From an uncultured Bacteroidales bacterium (GTDB lineage Bacteria > Bacteroidota > Bacteroidia > Bacteroidales > Paludibacteraceae), in contig ONBH01000017.1 in NCBI GenBank assembly GCA_900316005.1, positions 1 through 44,634 of the forward strand: 44,634 bases of DNA, in the 5' to 3' direction. A program made the translations under genes and the position numbers. Each line of letters opens with the position of its first letter. Within the stretch, counting starts at the first letter, position 1. Below the pieces are notes generated by a model. That model did no database searches and was not told where the DNA came from. It was given only the letters and a program-made list of their open reading frames with translations. Positions 6,994 through 14,544 of the stretch are shown in pieces.

Positions 6994-8047
6994 CCTCGCA
7001 CCAATGGTGGGTGTCGGGTCTACGTCCGTATTGGATATCCTGCAGGGCTTGGTACAGCTCGGTCAGTATTGGCCCGGGTTCGTCGGTGAGGTGGTAAGTT
7101 CGGTTATTGTCGGGGTCATAGACCTTGTCGATGGGTGAGATGACGCAGGCTGTACCGCAAGCGGCAGCTTCCTGCATATCGCTGAGTTCCTCCACGCGTA
7201 TCTTGCGCCGCGTAACCTTGTAGCCTCGTTCGCGTGCGAGAGCCATGAGGCTGTCATTCGTGATGCTCGGTAAGATTGCACTCGACCGCGGTGTTAGATA
7301 TTCAATGGTAAATTGGTCTGTCAGCGGAGCGGTCTGTACTCTATCAGCGGAGCAGTCTGTATTCTTTTTTATTCCGATAAAGTTGGCTGCGCTGCATTCG
7401 TCAATATAATGGTGGGTCTTGCTGTCGGTAAAGAGGCAGTCATAGCCGGCTGCATGGGCTGCTTCGGTAGCGCGAAAAGAGGCTGCGTAGTTGCCGCCTA
7501 CCTTGAAGGCGCCTGTTCCGAGCGGTGCGGCGCGGTCTACACGGCGATTGACGATAAAGCTGGTGCAGTGGAACTTACCCTCGTAGTACGGCCCGATAGG
7601 CGAGGGGATGACGATGAACTCAAACTCCTTGCCCGGTCCGACGCCAAGGCGCGGGGTGGTACCAATCAAGAGGGGACGGAAATAGAGCGTAGCGCCGGTC
7701 TCGTAGGGCGGGATAAAGCGTTTGTTCTTCTTCAACGCCAGCCGGATGGCTTCGCCGAAGATATCTGTAGGCACGGGTTGCATCTTCAGCCCTTCGGCAG
7801 AACGCTGCATGCGGCGTGCGTTCTCCTGCCAGCGGAAGATTCGTACCTTGCCGTCAATGCCCCGAAAGGCTTTCAGCCCCTCGAATGCTTCTTGTCCGTA
7901 CTGCAGGCAGGTAGCCGAGACATGCAGCTTCAGGTATTTGTTGCGTGTCGCGTAGGGCGCTTCCCAGTGCCCGTCACGGTATGCAGACCGAACGATATAG
8001 TCGGTCTCCGTATAGTGAAATCCTAATGTATTCCAGTCTATGTTCAT
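6980..8047 (-). CDS. ilvE: Branched-chain amino acid aminotransferase, with a repeat-derived insertion
   Basis: A PLP fold-type IV enzyme that transfers amino groups between Leu/Ile/Val and 2-oxoglutarate, the last step of branched-chain amino acid synthesis. 355 residues. The Schiff-base lysine is K182 in GAFKVGGNYAAS. The substrate motifs YGQEAFEGLKAFRG, LYFRPLLIGT, ECSAANFIGIK and AACGTACVISP are present. Unusually, about 23 extra residues (about 226-248, with NTDCSADRVQTAPLTDQF) separate GIK from YLTPRSSAILPSITN, where relatives have only a few residues. The extra DNA (about 7300-7368) contains a direct repeat. The frame is open, so the enzyme is probably made, with a surface loop enlarged. 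The last four residues come from the heptad array. The start is one base after the wbqC-like stop. Confidence 0.93.
   Translation of the reverse strand: MNIDWNTLGFHYTETDYIVRSAYRDGHWEAPYATRNKYLKLHVSATCLQYGQEAFEGLKAFRGIDGKVRIFRWQENARRMQRSAEGLKMQPVPTDIFGEAIRLALKKNKRFIPPYETGATLYFRPLLIGTTPRLGVGPGKEFEFIVIPSPIGPYYEGKFHCTSFIVNRRVDRAAPLGTGAFKVGGNYAASFRATEAAHAAGYDCLFTDSKTHHYIDECSAANFIGIKKNTDCSADRVQTAPLTDQFTIEYLTPRSSAILPSITNDSLMALARERGYKVTRRKIRVEELSDMQEAAACGTACVISPIDKVYDPDNNRTYHLTDEPGPILTELYQALQDIQYGRRPDTHHWCEVVDS
7314..7366. repeat. In-frame direct repeat inside ilvE
   Basis: The motif TCAGCGGAGC(A/G)GTCTGTA occurs twice, at 7321-7338 and 7344-7361, about 23 bases apart, in a stretch absent from typical family members. 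On the other strand it reads ACAGACYGCTCCGCTGA, which shares GACCGCTCCGC with the loop of the structured element at 624-728. Confidence 0.65.
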
Positions 8048-8087
8048 GTTAGTCGTTGGTCGTTAGTCGTTGGTCATTGGTTGTTGG
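8046..8087. repeat. Heptanucleotide array (GTTAGTC/GTTGGTC) at the wbqC-ilvE junction
   Basis: Six units of GTTAGTC, GTTGGTC and near variants with a strict 7-nt period. On the minus strand it encodes the last 12 residues of the WbqC-like protein (TTNDQRLTTND) and its TAA stop, and it ends at the ilvE start codon. The same heptad family appears inside both giant genes. Confidence 0.85.
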
Positions 8088-8594
8088 CCCGTATTCCAGT
8101 AGCAATTCTACAATGCTTTTTTCTTGCTGCCAGGGGTGACGGTCTGTCCAGGTCTGGCTGCTCCAATCCGTGGTGTGCGGCAGGTGTTGAGTGCCGCGTG
8201 GTGGCCGGTTCTGCAGCAGGTCGAGGATGACATTGGTCAGTCCGTCGTTGAGGTCAATGAGCCATTTCGTTTCCTTCTCATACCAGGGGCGGAGGTAGTC
8301 CGCGTAGTAGAGAAAATAGGGTGTATGTTCGTAGCAACTCACGAGGGCCATCCAGTGTTGGTGTTGCCAGCGGGTCTGGTATGATATCTCGATGTCGCGT
8401 GTCAGTTGTTTGTGTTCGCTTTTGCGAACGGGGACCGTCAGCCGAAACTCCTGCCCGCGTGTGTCGCTGATGAGGCAACGGTTGCGGAAGGTCTGTTTCT
8501 CAAAGCTCTCCATGACCTCTATCACTGCGTCGGGCTCTTGCAGCCGACGGAAATACGAGGCGGGGGCGAGATAGGCTGTAGGCAGTACGTTCAT
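8049..8594 (-). CDS. WbqC-like family protein
   Basis: 181 residues. Matches the WbqC family by LPTAYLAPASYFRRL at the start, the central IEVMESFEKQTFRNRCLISDTRGQEFRLTVPV segment, and the WQHQHWMALVSCYEHTPYFLYYAD motif with conserved His and Tyr. Members are linked to polysaccharide loci in some bacteria, and in Bacteroidales they commonly follow lepB, but no reaction is established. The ATG at 8592-8594 overlaps the lepB stop as ATGA and is preferred. An ATG six bases upstream (8600) would add two residues. The C-terminal tail after about residue 168 (GPTTNDQRLTTND) is encoded by the heptad array and is unlikely to be part of the fold. Confidence 0.85.
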   Translation of the reverse strand: MNVLPTAYLAPASYFRRLQEPDAVIEVMESFEKQTFRNRCLISDTRGQEFRLTVPVRKSEHKQLTRDIEISYQTRWQHQHWMALVSCYEHTPYFLYYADYLRPWYEKETKWLIDLNDGLTNVILDLLQNRPPRGTQHLPHTTDWSSQTWTDRHPWQQEKSIVELLLEYGPTTNDQRLTTND

Positions 8595-9946
8595 CGCCAT
8601 GCGGTCTTTCCAATGCGGTTCCAGCGGATATGTCCCTTGCCCCAGGGGCGGTCTTTCTCTACGCTGAGCCAGATGAATACGGGTCGTCCTACAATATGGT
8701 CTTCGGGTACAAAGCCCCAGTACCGACTGTCGGCGGAGTTATGACGGTTGTCGCCCATCATCCAGTAGTAGTCCATCCGGAACTCATATACCTCGCCGAT
8801 TCGCATGGCTTGGTGCTCGTAGGCTTCGGCAATACGGCGGTAGATGGGGTAGTTAGCCTCGGTGATAAGCAGTCGGTCGCCTTTGCGGGGGATGTAGATG
8901 GGCCCATAGTTGTCGCGTGTCCAGGTGGTAGCTCCTAAGGGGTACATGTCGCCACCGGCACGCTCGCTCTCCACGCTGATGCGCACGATATGTTCGTTCT
9001 TGCTCATCTCGCTCAGCATCTTCTGCGTCAGGGGGAAGTGATATACGCCGGGCTCGATGGTCATACGGTCGTCTTCTGACACACCAATCTTGTCCAGATA
9101 TGACTTACTCAGCAGGTGCCCGTCGGTCTCGATGATATAATTCAGCTGTACGCCTTCGCGTTCGGGTTCTTCGGTCCATTCACCGGCAGCAGCCTTGGTG
9201 AACACGCGGCTCTCGATGACCTGCAGGCTGTCGCCGGGTTCGCCGACGCAGCGTTTGACATAGTTCTCGCGTCGGTCCACGGGGCGCACGCTGATGTCGC
9301 CAAACACATCCTTCCGCTGCTCTACGACCTGCTTGCCGTAGTAGTGGCAGAGGGTGTAGTAGTCGGGGTTCTGCATCTTGAGGCAGACGGTATCGCCGGT
9401 GGGGAAGTTGAAGACCACAATGTCGCCTTTCTTAGGTGTATCCCAGCCGCGTAGCCGTTTGTAGGGCCACTGCGGGTTGGTGCAGTACGACTTACCGCCG
9501 CCGAGCCATGCCGGCCAACTATGCTGCATCAGCGGCATACTGAGCGGTGTGTTGGGTACGCGTGCACCGTAACTCATCTTGCTCACAAAGAGGAAATCCC
9601 CCACGCGCAGACTCTTCTCCAGCGACGAGGACGGAATCTGATAGTTCTGGAATAGATATAGGTTGATGAAATACACCGCTACCAGGGCAAAGACAATAGC
9701 GTCTATCCATGAGCAGAGTTTGAAGAGGGCGGGGTTGGTGTCCTTGTATTTCTTCCAGAATCCCCAGTTGATGTAGCGGGTGGTGAAGGCGTCTAAGATG
9801 ATCGGGAGTAGGATAATCCACCCCCAGCTCTTGGCATCATCCCATGCTACCCAAGCGACAAAAGCGATGTACAACGAGCACCATATGCCTGCGCGTATCC
9901 ATCCGTCGCGTTTAACTTGCTGTATGCGTTCTTGAAATGTTTGCAT
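8591..9946 (-). CDS. lepB: Signal peptidase I
   Basis: Removes signal peptides of exported proteins at the inner membrane. 451 residues, much longer than E. coli LepB in its periplasmic part, as usual in Bacteroidales. Two or three membrane spans lie in the first 95 residues. The nucleophile is S108 in IPSSSLEKSLRVGDFLFVSK. The general base is K231 in NYVKRCVGEPGDSLQV. The C-terminal box WMMGDNRHNSADSRYWGFVP is complete. Between the two catalytic residues and again after K231 there are large insertions. Part of the unit dapB-lepB-wbqC-ilvE. The 34 bases to dapB are a heptad array. Confidence 0.96.
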   Translation of the reverse strand: MQTFQERIQQVKRDGWIRAGIWCSLYIAFVAWVAWDDAKSWGWIILLPIILDAFTTRYINWGFWKKYKDTNPALFKLCSWIDAIVFALVAVYFINLYLFQNYQIPSSSLEKSLRVGDFLFVSKMSYGARVPNTPLSMPLMQHSWPAWLGGGKSYCTNPQWPYKRLRGWDTPKKGDIVVFNFPTGDTVCLKMQNPDYYTLCHYYGKQVVEQRKDVFGDISVRPVDRRENYVKRCVGEPGDSLQVIESRVFTKAAAGEWTEEPEREGVQLNYIIETDGHLLSKSYLDKIGVSEDDRMTIEPGVYHFPLTQKMLSEMSKNEHIVRISVESERAGGDMYPLGATTWTRDNYGPIYIPRKGDRLLITEANYPIYRRIAEAYEHQAMRIGEVYEFRMDYYWMMGDNRHNSADSRYWGFVPEDHIVGRPVFIWLSVEKDRPWGKGHIRWNRIGKTAWR

Positions 9947-9950
9947 GTAA

Positions 9951-9999
9951 TATCAACTATCAACTATCAATTATCAACTATCAATTGTCAATTATCAAT
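9951..9999. repeat. Heptanucleotide array (TCAACTA/TCAATTA/TCAATTG) at the dapB-lepB junction
   Basis: Seven units with a 7-nt period. On the minus strand the array gives the last residues of DapB (LIIDN) and its TGA stop at 9981-9983. Same sequence family as the arrays at 1111 and 6869 but without the GC-rich insert. Confidence 0.85.
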
Positions 10000-10619
10000 T
10001 CTTCAGCTGCGAGTACGGCGCCGAGTGCAAATCCGCGGCGGCCTTTGGCGATATGGGTGATGACGATGGTATCCTCCTCGCTATCCCATTGTATCTCGTG
10101 CGTGCCGGGCACTTCGCCCTCGCGGATGGAAGTTATTTCGACCTCTCGCGAGCTCGACCTCTCAATCGCTTCCGCAAGCGTCTTGGCCGTGCCGGAAGGT
10201 TTGTCGAGCTTGTGAATATGGTGCGTCTCGGTAATGGCGGGTATGTATTGCGGCAGCGTTACCATCTCATGAGCCAGCCATTCGTTGAGGCGGAAGAAGA
10301 GGTTGACGCCTACGGAGAAGTTGCTTTTCCAGACGAGCCGGTGACCGGCATGCTGTCCTTCAGCCATCAGCGCCGCAGCATCCCAGCCGGTCGTACCGCT
10401 GACGACAGGGAGACCACTGGCCCAGGCACGGCGGATGTTCTGTTCAGCTGTAGCGGGCGTAGAGAACTCAATAGCTACGTCGGCGGTGATTAGTTCGGGG
10501 CTTTCCCAGGCATCGGGGTTGCACTGGTCAATTGCGCAGACAATCTCGTGTCCGCGTTCTCGGGCAACAGCCTCTATCATATGCCCCATTTTACCGTATC
10601 CTATTATCGCAATGCGCAT
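9981..10619 (-). CDS. dapB: 4-hydroxy-tetrahydrodipicolinate reductase
   Basis: Reduces hydroxy-tetrahydrodipicolinate with NAD(P)H on the way to meso-diaminopimelate and lysine, so it serves peptidoglycan synthesis. 212 residues. The nucleotide-binding GYGKMG is at residues 7-12; the family motif ETHHIHKLDKPSGTA carries the catalytic His and Lys; GTTGW and FSVGVNLFFRLNE match. The protein is shorter than E. coli DapB (273 residues), as is usual in Bacteroidetes. The start MRIAIIGYG (10617-10619) is chosen because the next in-frame ATG upstream (10640) would lie on the -7 box of the promoter at 10638-10669. The C-terminal LIIDN comes from the heptad array. Confidence 0.95.
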   Translation of the reverse strand: MRIAIIGYGKMGHMIEAVARERGHEIVCAIDQCNPDAWESPELITADVAIEFSTPATAEQNIRRAWASGLPVVSGTTGWDAAALMAEGQHAGHRLVWKSNFSVGVNLFFRLNEWLAHEMVTLPQYIPAITETHHIHKLDKPSGTAKTLAEAIERSSSREVEITSIREGEVPGTHEIQWDSEEDTIVITHIAKGRRGFALGAVLAAEELIIDN

Positions 10620-10637
10620 CTTTTTCGTTTTAGCGTG

Positions 10638-10669
10638 CAAAAGTACTATTTTTTTTGCATATATGCAAA
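10638..10669 (-). promoter_or_regulatory. Promoter of the dapB-lepB-wbqC-ilvE unit
   Basis: On the minus strand: TTTG (10669-10666), 20 nt, TACTTTTG (10645-10638). The -33 box is extended as TTTGCATAT, as at several other promoters here. The predicted start is about 10634, leaving a leader of about 15 nt. Confidence 0.8.
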
Positions 10670-10700
10670 TCTTTTTTCTGTTTTTCGTCTCATCAACGGT

Positions 10701-11222
10701 TTATTTGCCTTCTTTTCTTCGTTCGCGCCAGTCGGGTAGGTATTGGTCCATGAGGGCTTGGAAATCCGCTCCGTGGTTCTGTACCCTCAGGTGGCAGAGC
10801 TCGTGCACCACGATATACTCGCGGAAGGCGTTGGACTTATGCGCGAGTTGCAGGCTGAAGGCGATGTTGCGTGTCTGGGCGCGGCAGTTGCCCCACATGG
10901 TTTTCATGTTGCGCAGGTGGCATTGTACGGGTTTCTTTTCCCCCATTACTTGGAGCCAATGGCGTACGCTTTGGTTCAGAAAATCCACCAGTTCGACCGC
11001 CTGTTCGCGGCTGACGGGTTGCAGCGTATGGGGCTTCTTATCCTTGAATTTCAGGTAGTTAACCATGATCCAGTCCGCCTTGTCGCGCACGAAAGCCTCG
11101 GCTACGGATAGCGGGGTCTGCCACGGCACGTTGAGTTGTACCTTGCCGCCGGCCGATACCTTTATACTGACGCGTCTGACAGCCTTGCGGATGACCTCTA
11201 TTTCAATACCGTTACAGGTCAT
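10701..11222 (-). CDS. YgjP-type (DUF45) zinc metallopeptidase
   Basis: 173 residues. The zinc-binding motif HELCHLRVQNHGADF (HExxH followed by a third ligand region) and the preceding MKTMWGNCRAQTRNIAFSLQL are hallmarks of the YgjP/UPF0403-like M48-related group, which is often coupled to restriction or modification genes but is poorly characterised. It is cytoplasmic, with no signal peptide. The conserved WGxC segment is present, so the enzyme is likely active. Its 5' end overlaps the threonine aldolase gene by 11 bases; it is the last gene of the unit that starts at 15704. Confidence 0.88.
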   Translation of the reverse strand: MTCNGIEIEVIRKAVRRVSIKVSAGGKVQLNVPWQTPLSVAEAFVRDKADWIMVNYLKFKDKKPHTLQPVSREQAVELVDFLNQSVRHWLQVMGEKKPVQCHLRNMKTMWGNCRAQTRNIAFSLQLAHKSNAFREYIVVHELCHLRVQNHGADFQALMDQYLPDWRERRKEGK

Positions 11223-12276
11223 GGATGAGTTGGTTTACGTCTTCGTCGCGCGTAGCCCACGAGGTGCAGATGCGCACCATGCTGTGCGCTTCGTCCACGC
11301 GTTCGCAGTAGTCAAAGAGGTAGCGTGTCTTGAGCTCGTTGAGTTTGTCATCGGCGATGATGACGAACTGTTGGTTGGTAGGGCTTTCGGATGCCATCCG
11401 GTAGCCTTTGTCCAACAGGGCTTGTCGGATGCTTAGAGCCTGGCGGTCGGCTTTTGCTGCCAACTGCCAGTACAGGTCGTTCTGCATCAGGGTCAGGAAT
11501 TGGATGCCGATTAGACGCCCCTTCGCAAGCATGCCGCCGCTCTGCTTGATGAGGTAGCGTAGGTCCTTGCGGTACTTGGGGTTGCAGACAACCAGTGCTT
11601 CGCCGAATAGTGCCCCCTGTTTCGTGCCGCCGATGTACATCACGTCAGCGAGTGCCGCGAGTTCCCGGAGGGTGATATCCGCTGCGGGTGCCATCAGCCC
11701 GTACCCCAGGCGTGCGCCGTCGATATAGAGGGGTAACTCATACTGGCGGCATATGGCGCTGAGAGCGGTGAGTTCCTGTTTGGTGTAGAGCATGCCTGTC
11801 TCGGTGGGGAAACTGATATAGACCATCCCCGGCTGTACCATATGCTCAATGTTGGGGTCGTACAGATGGCTGAGGATGACATCTTGTACCTGTGCGGCTG
11901 TGAGTTTGCCATCTGAAGTCGCCTGTGCCATGACCTTATGACCGCAGTGTTCAATTGCACCGGTCTCGTGCACGTTGATGTGTCCGCTATCGGCTGCTAT
12001 GACCCCTTGATGCGGGCGGAGCAGGGCATTGATGACCAGGGTGTTCGTCTGCGTGCCGCCGACCAGTAGGTGCACACTACCCGCCGTGTCTTTCTCGCGC
12101 CAGAGGCGTTCGCCTTGTTCGGTATCGATGCCGCAGAGCTTGGCAATCAGGGCTTTTGCCTCTTGGCTATAGGGATCCTGACCGTAGCCAATGGTCTGTT
12201 CCATATTGGTGGCTTGCAGGCGCGCTAAGATCTCAGGCGCGCAGCCTTCTTGATAGTCGCAATGAAAATGTATCAT
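11212..12276 (-). CDS. ltaE: Low-specificity L-threonine aldolase
   Basis: PLP-dependent cleavage of threonine to glycine and acetaldehyde. 354 residues. The fold-type I features are visible: N-terminal FHCDYQEGCAPEILARL, GTQTNTLVINALLRP for cofactor binding, YIDGARLGYGL with the aspartate for the pyridine nitrogen, and the lysine region DVMYIGGTKQGALFGEALVV. The family name is assigned by these motifs; whether threonine is the main substrate is an inference. ATGA overlap with the GHL10 gene upstream and an 11-base overlap with the YgjP gene downstream. Confidence 0.9.
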   Translation of the reverse strand: MIHFHCDYQEGCAPEILARLQATNMEQTIGYGQDPYSQEAKALIAKLCGIDTEQGERLWREKDTAGSVHLLVGGTQTNTLVINALLRPHQGVIAADSGHINVHETGAIEHCGHKVMAQATSDGKLTAAQVQDVILSHLYDPNIEHMVQPGMVYISFPTETGMLYTKQELTALSAICRQYELPLYIDGARLGYGLMAPAADITLRELAALADVMYIGGTKQGALFGEALVVCNPKYRKDLRYLIKQSGGMLAKGRLIGIQFLTLMQNDLYWQLAAKADRQALSIRQALLDKGYRMASESPTNQQFVIIADDKLNELKTRYLFDYCERVDEAHSMVRICTSWATRDEDVNQLIHDL

Positions 12277-13457
12277 TCTCGGTAAAAACTTTTTATACTG
12301 TCACATACGCCCAGTGGGTTCATCAGCAGGGGCCTCGTGGAATAGAAACACTCACCCGTTATCTCGGGTATTGTGCGGTTCAGCCGCATCTGGCGGGCTA
12401 TCTCGTTGCCTGTTTTCCAGGCGGCTGCTTCGTTGGCACCGCCCAGGCGGTAGGGTGCCATACCGATATAGAGTTTCACATCCGTACCGCGGACTGCCTC
12501 GGCCCACCAGTGGGCGAGCACCTCGTAGTCGGCTATTTTCTTGCCTATCTCCCAATAGAGTTGCGGCACCACATAGTCAATCCATCCGTTCCGAATCCAT
12601 AGCAGGATATCGGCATAGAGGTCGTCGTAGTTGGTCATACCGGCTTTGGTGGCGCTGCCGAGGCTGTCGCGGTCCTGATTGCGCCATACGCCGAAAGGCG
12701 AGATGCCGAACTGCACCTCGGGGCGGGTGCGCTGAATCATGTTATGAATAGCTTGGATGGTAAGGTTTACGTTATCGCGTCGCCAGTCACCAATAGCGGT
12801 AAAGCCGCGCGGGTCTGCCTCAAACTGTTTGCGGTCGGGTAGTGGGGTCTTGGCTATAGGGTAGGGATAGAAATAGTCGTCCATATGTATGGCATCTATA
12901 TCGTAGCGGCAGCACAGATCTTCCACCACCATGCAAATCCAGTCGCGCGTGGCGGGCAGCGAGGGGTCAAAGTACCATTGCTTGCCGTAGCGCCAGAACC
13001 ACTCGGGGTGAACGCGGTAGATATGATCATCGGCGAGCATATCGGGGCTCATGGTGTGCAGCGTCAGGCGGAAGGGATTGAGCCACACATGTACCTCCAT
13101 GCCGCGTTGGTGGGCCTCTTGGCATACAAAACGTAGCGCGTCATAGGGCGTTTGGTCGCCCCAATGGCCTTGTGTGCCTGTCAACCAATGGCTGGTAGGC
13201 TCCAACTCCGATAGGTACAGGGCATCGGCGGTGGGGCGGACCTGAAAGATGATAGCATTCATACCCAGAGCCTGCAGCGAGTCGAGCAGGGTAATCATCT
13301 GGGCTTGTTGTGCCTCGCTCTGACCGATGGTCTCGGGCTGTGGCCAGTCGATGTTGGCAACGGTGGCTATCCACGCGGCGCGAAACGGCATCTCCGCTCC
13401 TGCGGTCAGGGTGCTGAAGGTGAGGACTAATAGTATTATTTTAATGTATTTGACCAT
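12273..13457 (-). CDS. GHL10-family (DigH-like) secreted glycosyl hydrolase
   Basis: 394 residues with a signal peptide (residues 1 to about 21, hydrophobic core then TAGAEM). The start of the catalytic barrel FRAAWIATVANIDWP and the segments MNAIIFQVRPTADALY, GMEVHVWLNPFR, IHMDDYFYPYP and YVVPQLYWEIGK match the GHL10 (formerly DUF187) family. The E. coli relative DigH cleaves denuded peptidoglycan glycan strands at the septum, so a cell-wall role is likely but not proven. There is no lipobox cysteine near the cleavage point, so it is likely soluble and periplasmic. The start overlaps recF by 17 bases and the stop overlaps ltaE by 4. Confidence 0.9.
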   Translation of the reverse strand: MVKYIKIILLVLTFSTLTAGAEMPFRAAWIATVANIDWPQPETIGQSEAQQAQMITLLDSLQALGMNAIIFQVRPTADALYLSELEPTSHWLTGTQGHWGDQTPYDALRFVCQEAHQRGMEVHVWLNPFRLTLHTMSPDMLADDHIYRVHPEWFWRYGKQWYFDPSLPATRDWICMVVEDLCCRYDIDAIHMDDYFYPYPIAKTPLPDRKQFEADPRGFTAIGDWRRDNVNLTIQAIHNMIQRTRPEVQFGISPFGVWRNQDRDSLGSATKAGMTNYDDLYADILLWIRNGWIDYVVPQLYWEIGKKIADYEVLAHWWAEAVRGTDVKLYIGMAPYRLGGANEAAAWKTGNEIARQMRLNRTIPEITGECFYSTRPLLMNPLGVCDSIKSFYRE

Positions 13458-14544
13458 TGTTGACGGTTAGTATTTTGGCATTTTCGTTGGGTCGTACAAT
13501 CTCGGTTAGGTGTCTCAGGTCGGTGTCGGTCATCAGTATCTGTCCGAACCGGTCGCTGCCGAGCAGGCTGACGAGGCTCTCCACGCGGTGGGCGTCGAGT
13601 TTGTCGAACAGGTCATCCAGCAGCAGGATTGGTTTGCGTTGCCCCTCGGTGAGGTAGAGCGCTTGCGCTAATTTCATAGCGAGCAGATAGGTCTTCTGCT
13701 GCCCTTGCGAGCCGACGCGTTTGAGCGGGTATTCGTCCAGGGTCATCTCTATTTCATCTTTGTGTACCCCCTGCGAGGTCCAACCTAAGATGAGGTCTCG
13801 CTGGCGCGTACGGATGAATGCCTCGCGTAGGTCACGGTCGTTCAACTGCGAGACATAACGCAGAGCTACCTGTTCCTGCTCGCCGCTTATCTCGGCATAC
13901 AAAGCCTGAAAAATCGGCGTGAAGGCCTCAATATAACGGCTGCGCGCTTGGTAGATATACTCCGCCGGAGCCAGCAACTGTTCCTCCAGTACTTCCAATA
14001 GGTCCCACGGCATGCTATCCTGCCCCTCGTATTGCTTGAGCAGGGCATTACGCTGCTTGATGAGTCCTTGGTAAAGCGTCAGATTATCCAGGTATATTCT
14101 GTCGCGCTGGGCGAGCACTTGGTCCATAAAACGGCGCCGCTCGTCGGAGCCTTCGGCGATGAGTTCCGCGTCGGCGGGACTGACCATCACCAGCGGAATG
14201 AGCCCGATATGTTCGCTGAGGCGTTTGTAGTCTTTGCGCCCGCGCCTGAATTGCTTCTTCAGTCCGCGTTTGATGCCGCATGAGATGGTCTCATCATCGG
14301 CATCGGGGCGCTCTTCGTCGGCATACCTGCCCTGCACAAAGCAGGCTTGCTCACCGTGCAGGATGTTCTGCGAGTCGGTGGCATTGAAGGCCGACTTGGT
14401 GAAACTGAGCAGATAGACCGCATCCAGCACATTGGTCTTACCCTGCCCGTTGAGTCCCACCAGGCAGTTGAGCTTGTCGCTGAGGCTGAGCTCCGCTTCG
14501 CGGATGTTCTTCCAGTTGAGTATGTTCAGTTCGCGTAGTATCAT
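13441..14544 (-). CDS. recF: DNA replication and repair protein RecF
   Basis: An SMC-like ATPase that, with RecO and RecR, loads RecA on gapped DNA. 367 residues. Walker A GLNGQGKT is at residues 30-37, the ABC signature is in VGSQGQQKTYLLAMKLAQAL, and Walker B in ILLLDDLFDKLD is followed by the DAHRVESL loop. In many bacteria recF follows dnaN; here it lies between a response regulator and a cell-wall glycosidase, with overlaps on both sides (4 bases upstream, 17 downstream). Confidence 0.96.
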   Translation of the reverse strand: MILRELNILNWKNIREAELSLSDKLNCLVGLNGQGKTNVLDAVYLLSFTKSAFNATDSQNILHGEQACFVQGRYADEERPDADDETISCGIKRGLKKQFRRGRKDYKRLSEHIGLIPLVMVSPADAELIAEGSDERRRFMDQVLAQRDRIYLDNLTLYQGLIKQRNALLKQYEGQDSMPWDLLEVLEEQLLAPAEYIYQARSRYIEAFTPIFQALYAEISGEQEQVALRYVSQLNDRDLREAFIRTRQRDLILGWTSQGVHKDEIEMTLDEYPLKRVGSQGQQKTYLLAMKLAQALYLTEGQRKPILLLDDLFDKLDAHRVESLVSLLGSDRFGQILMTDTDLRHLTEIVRPNENAKILTVNNGQIH

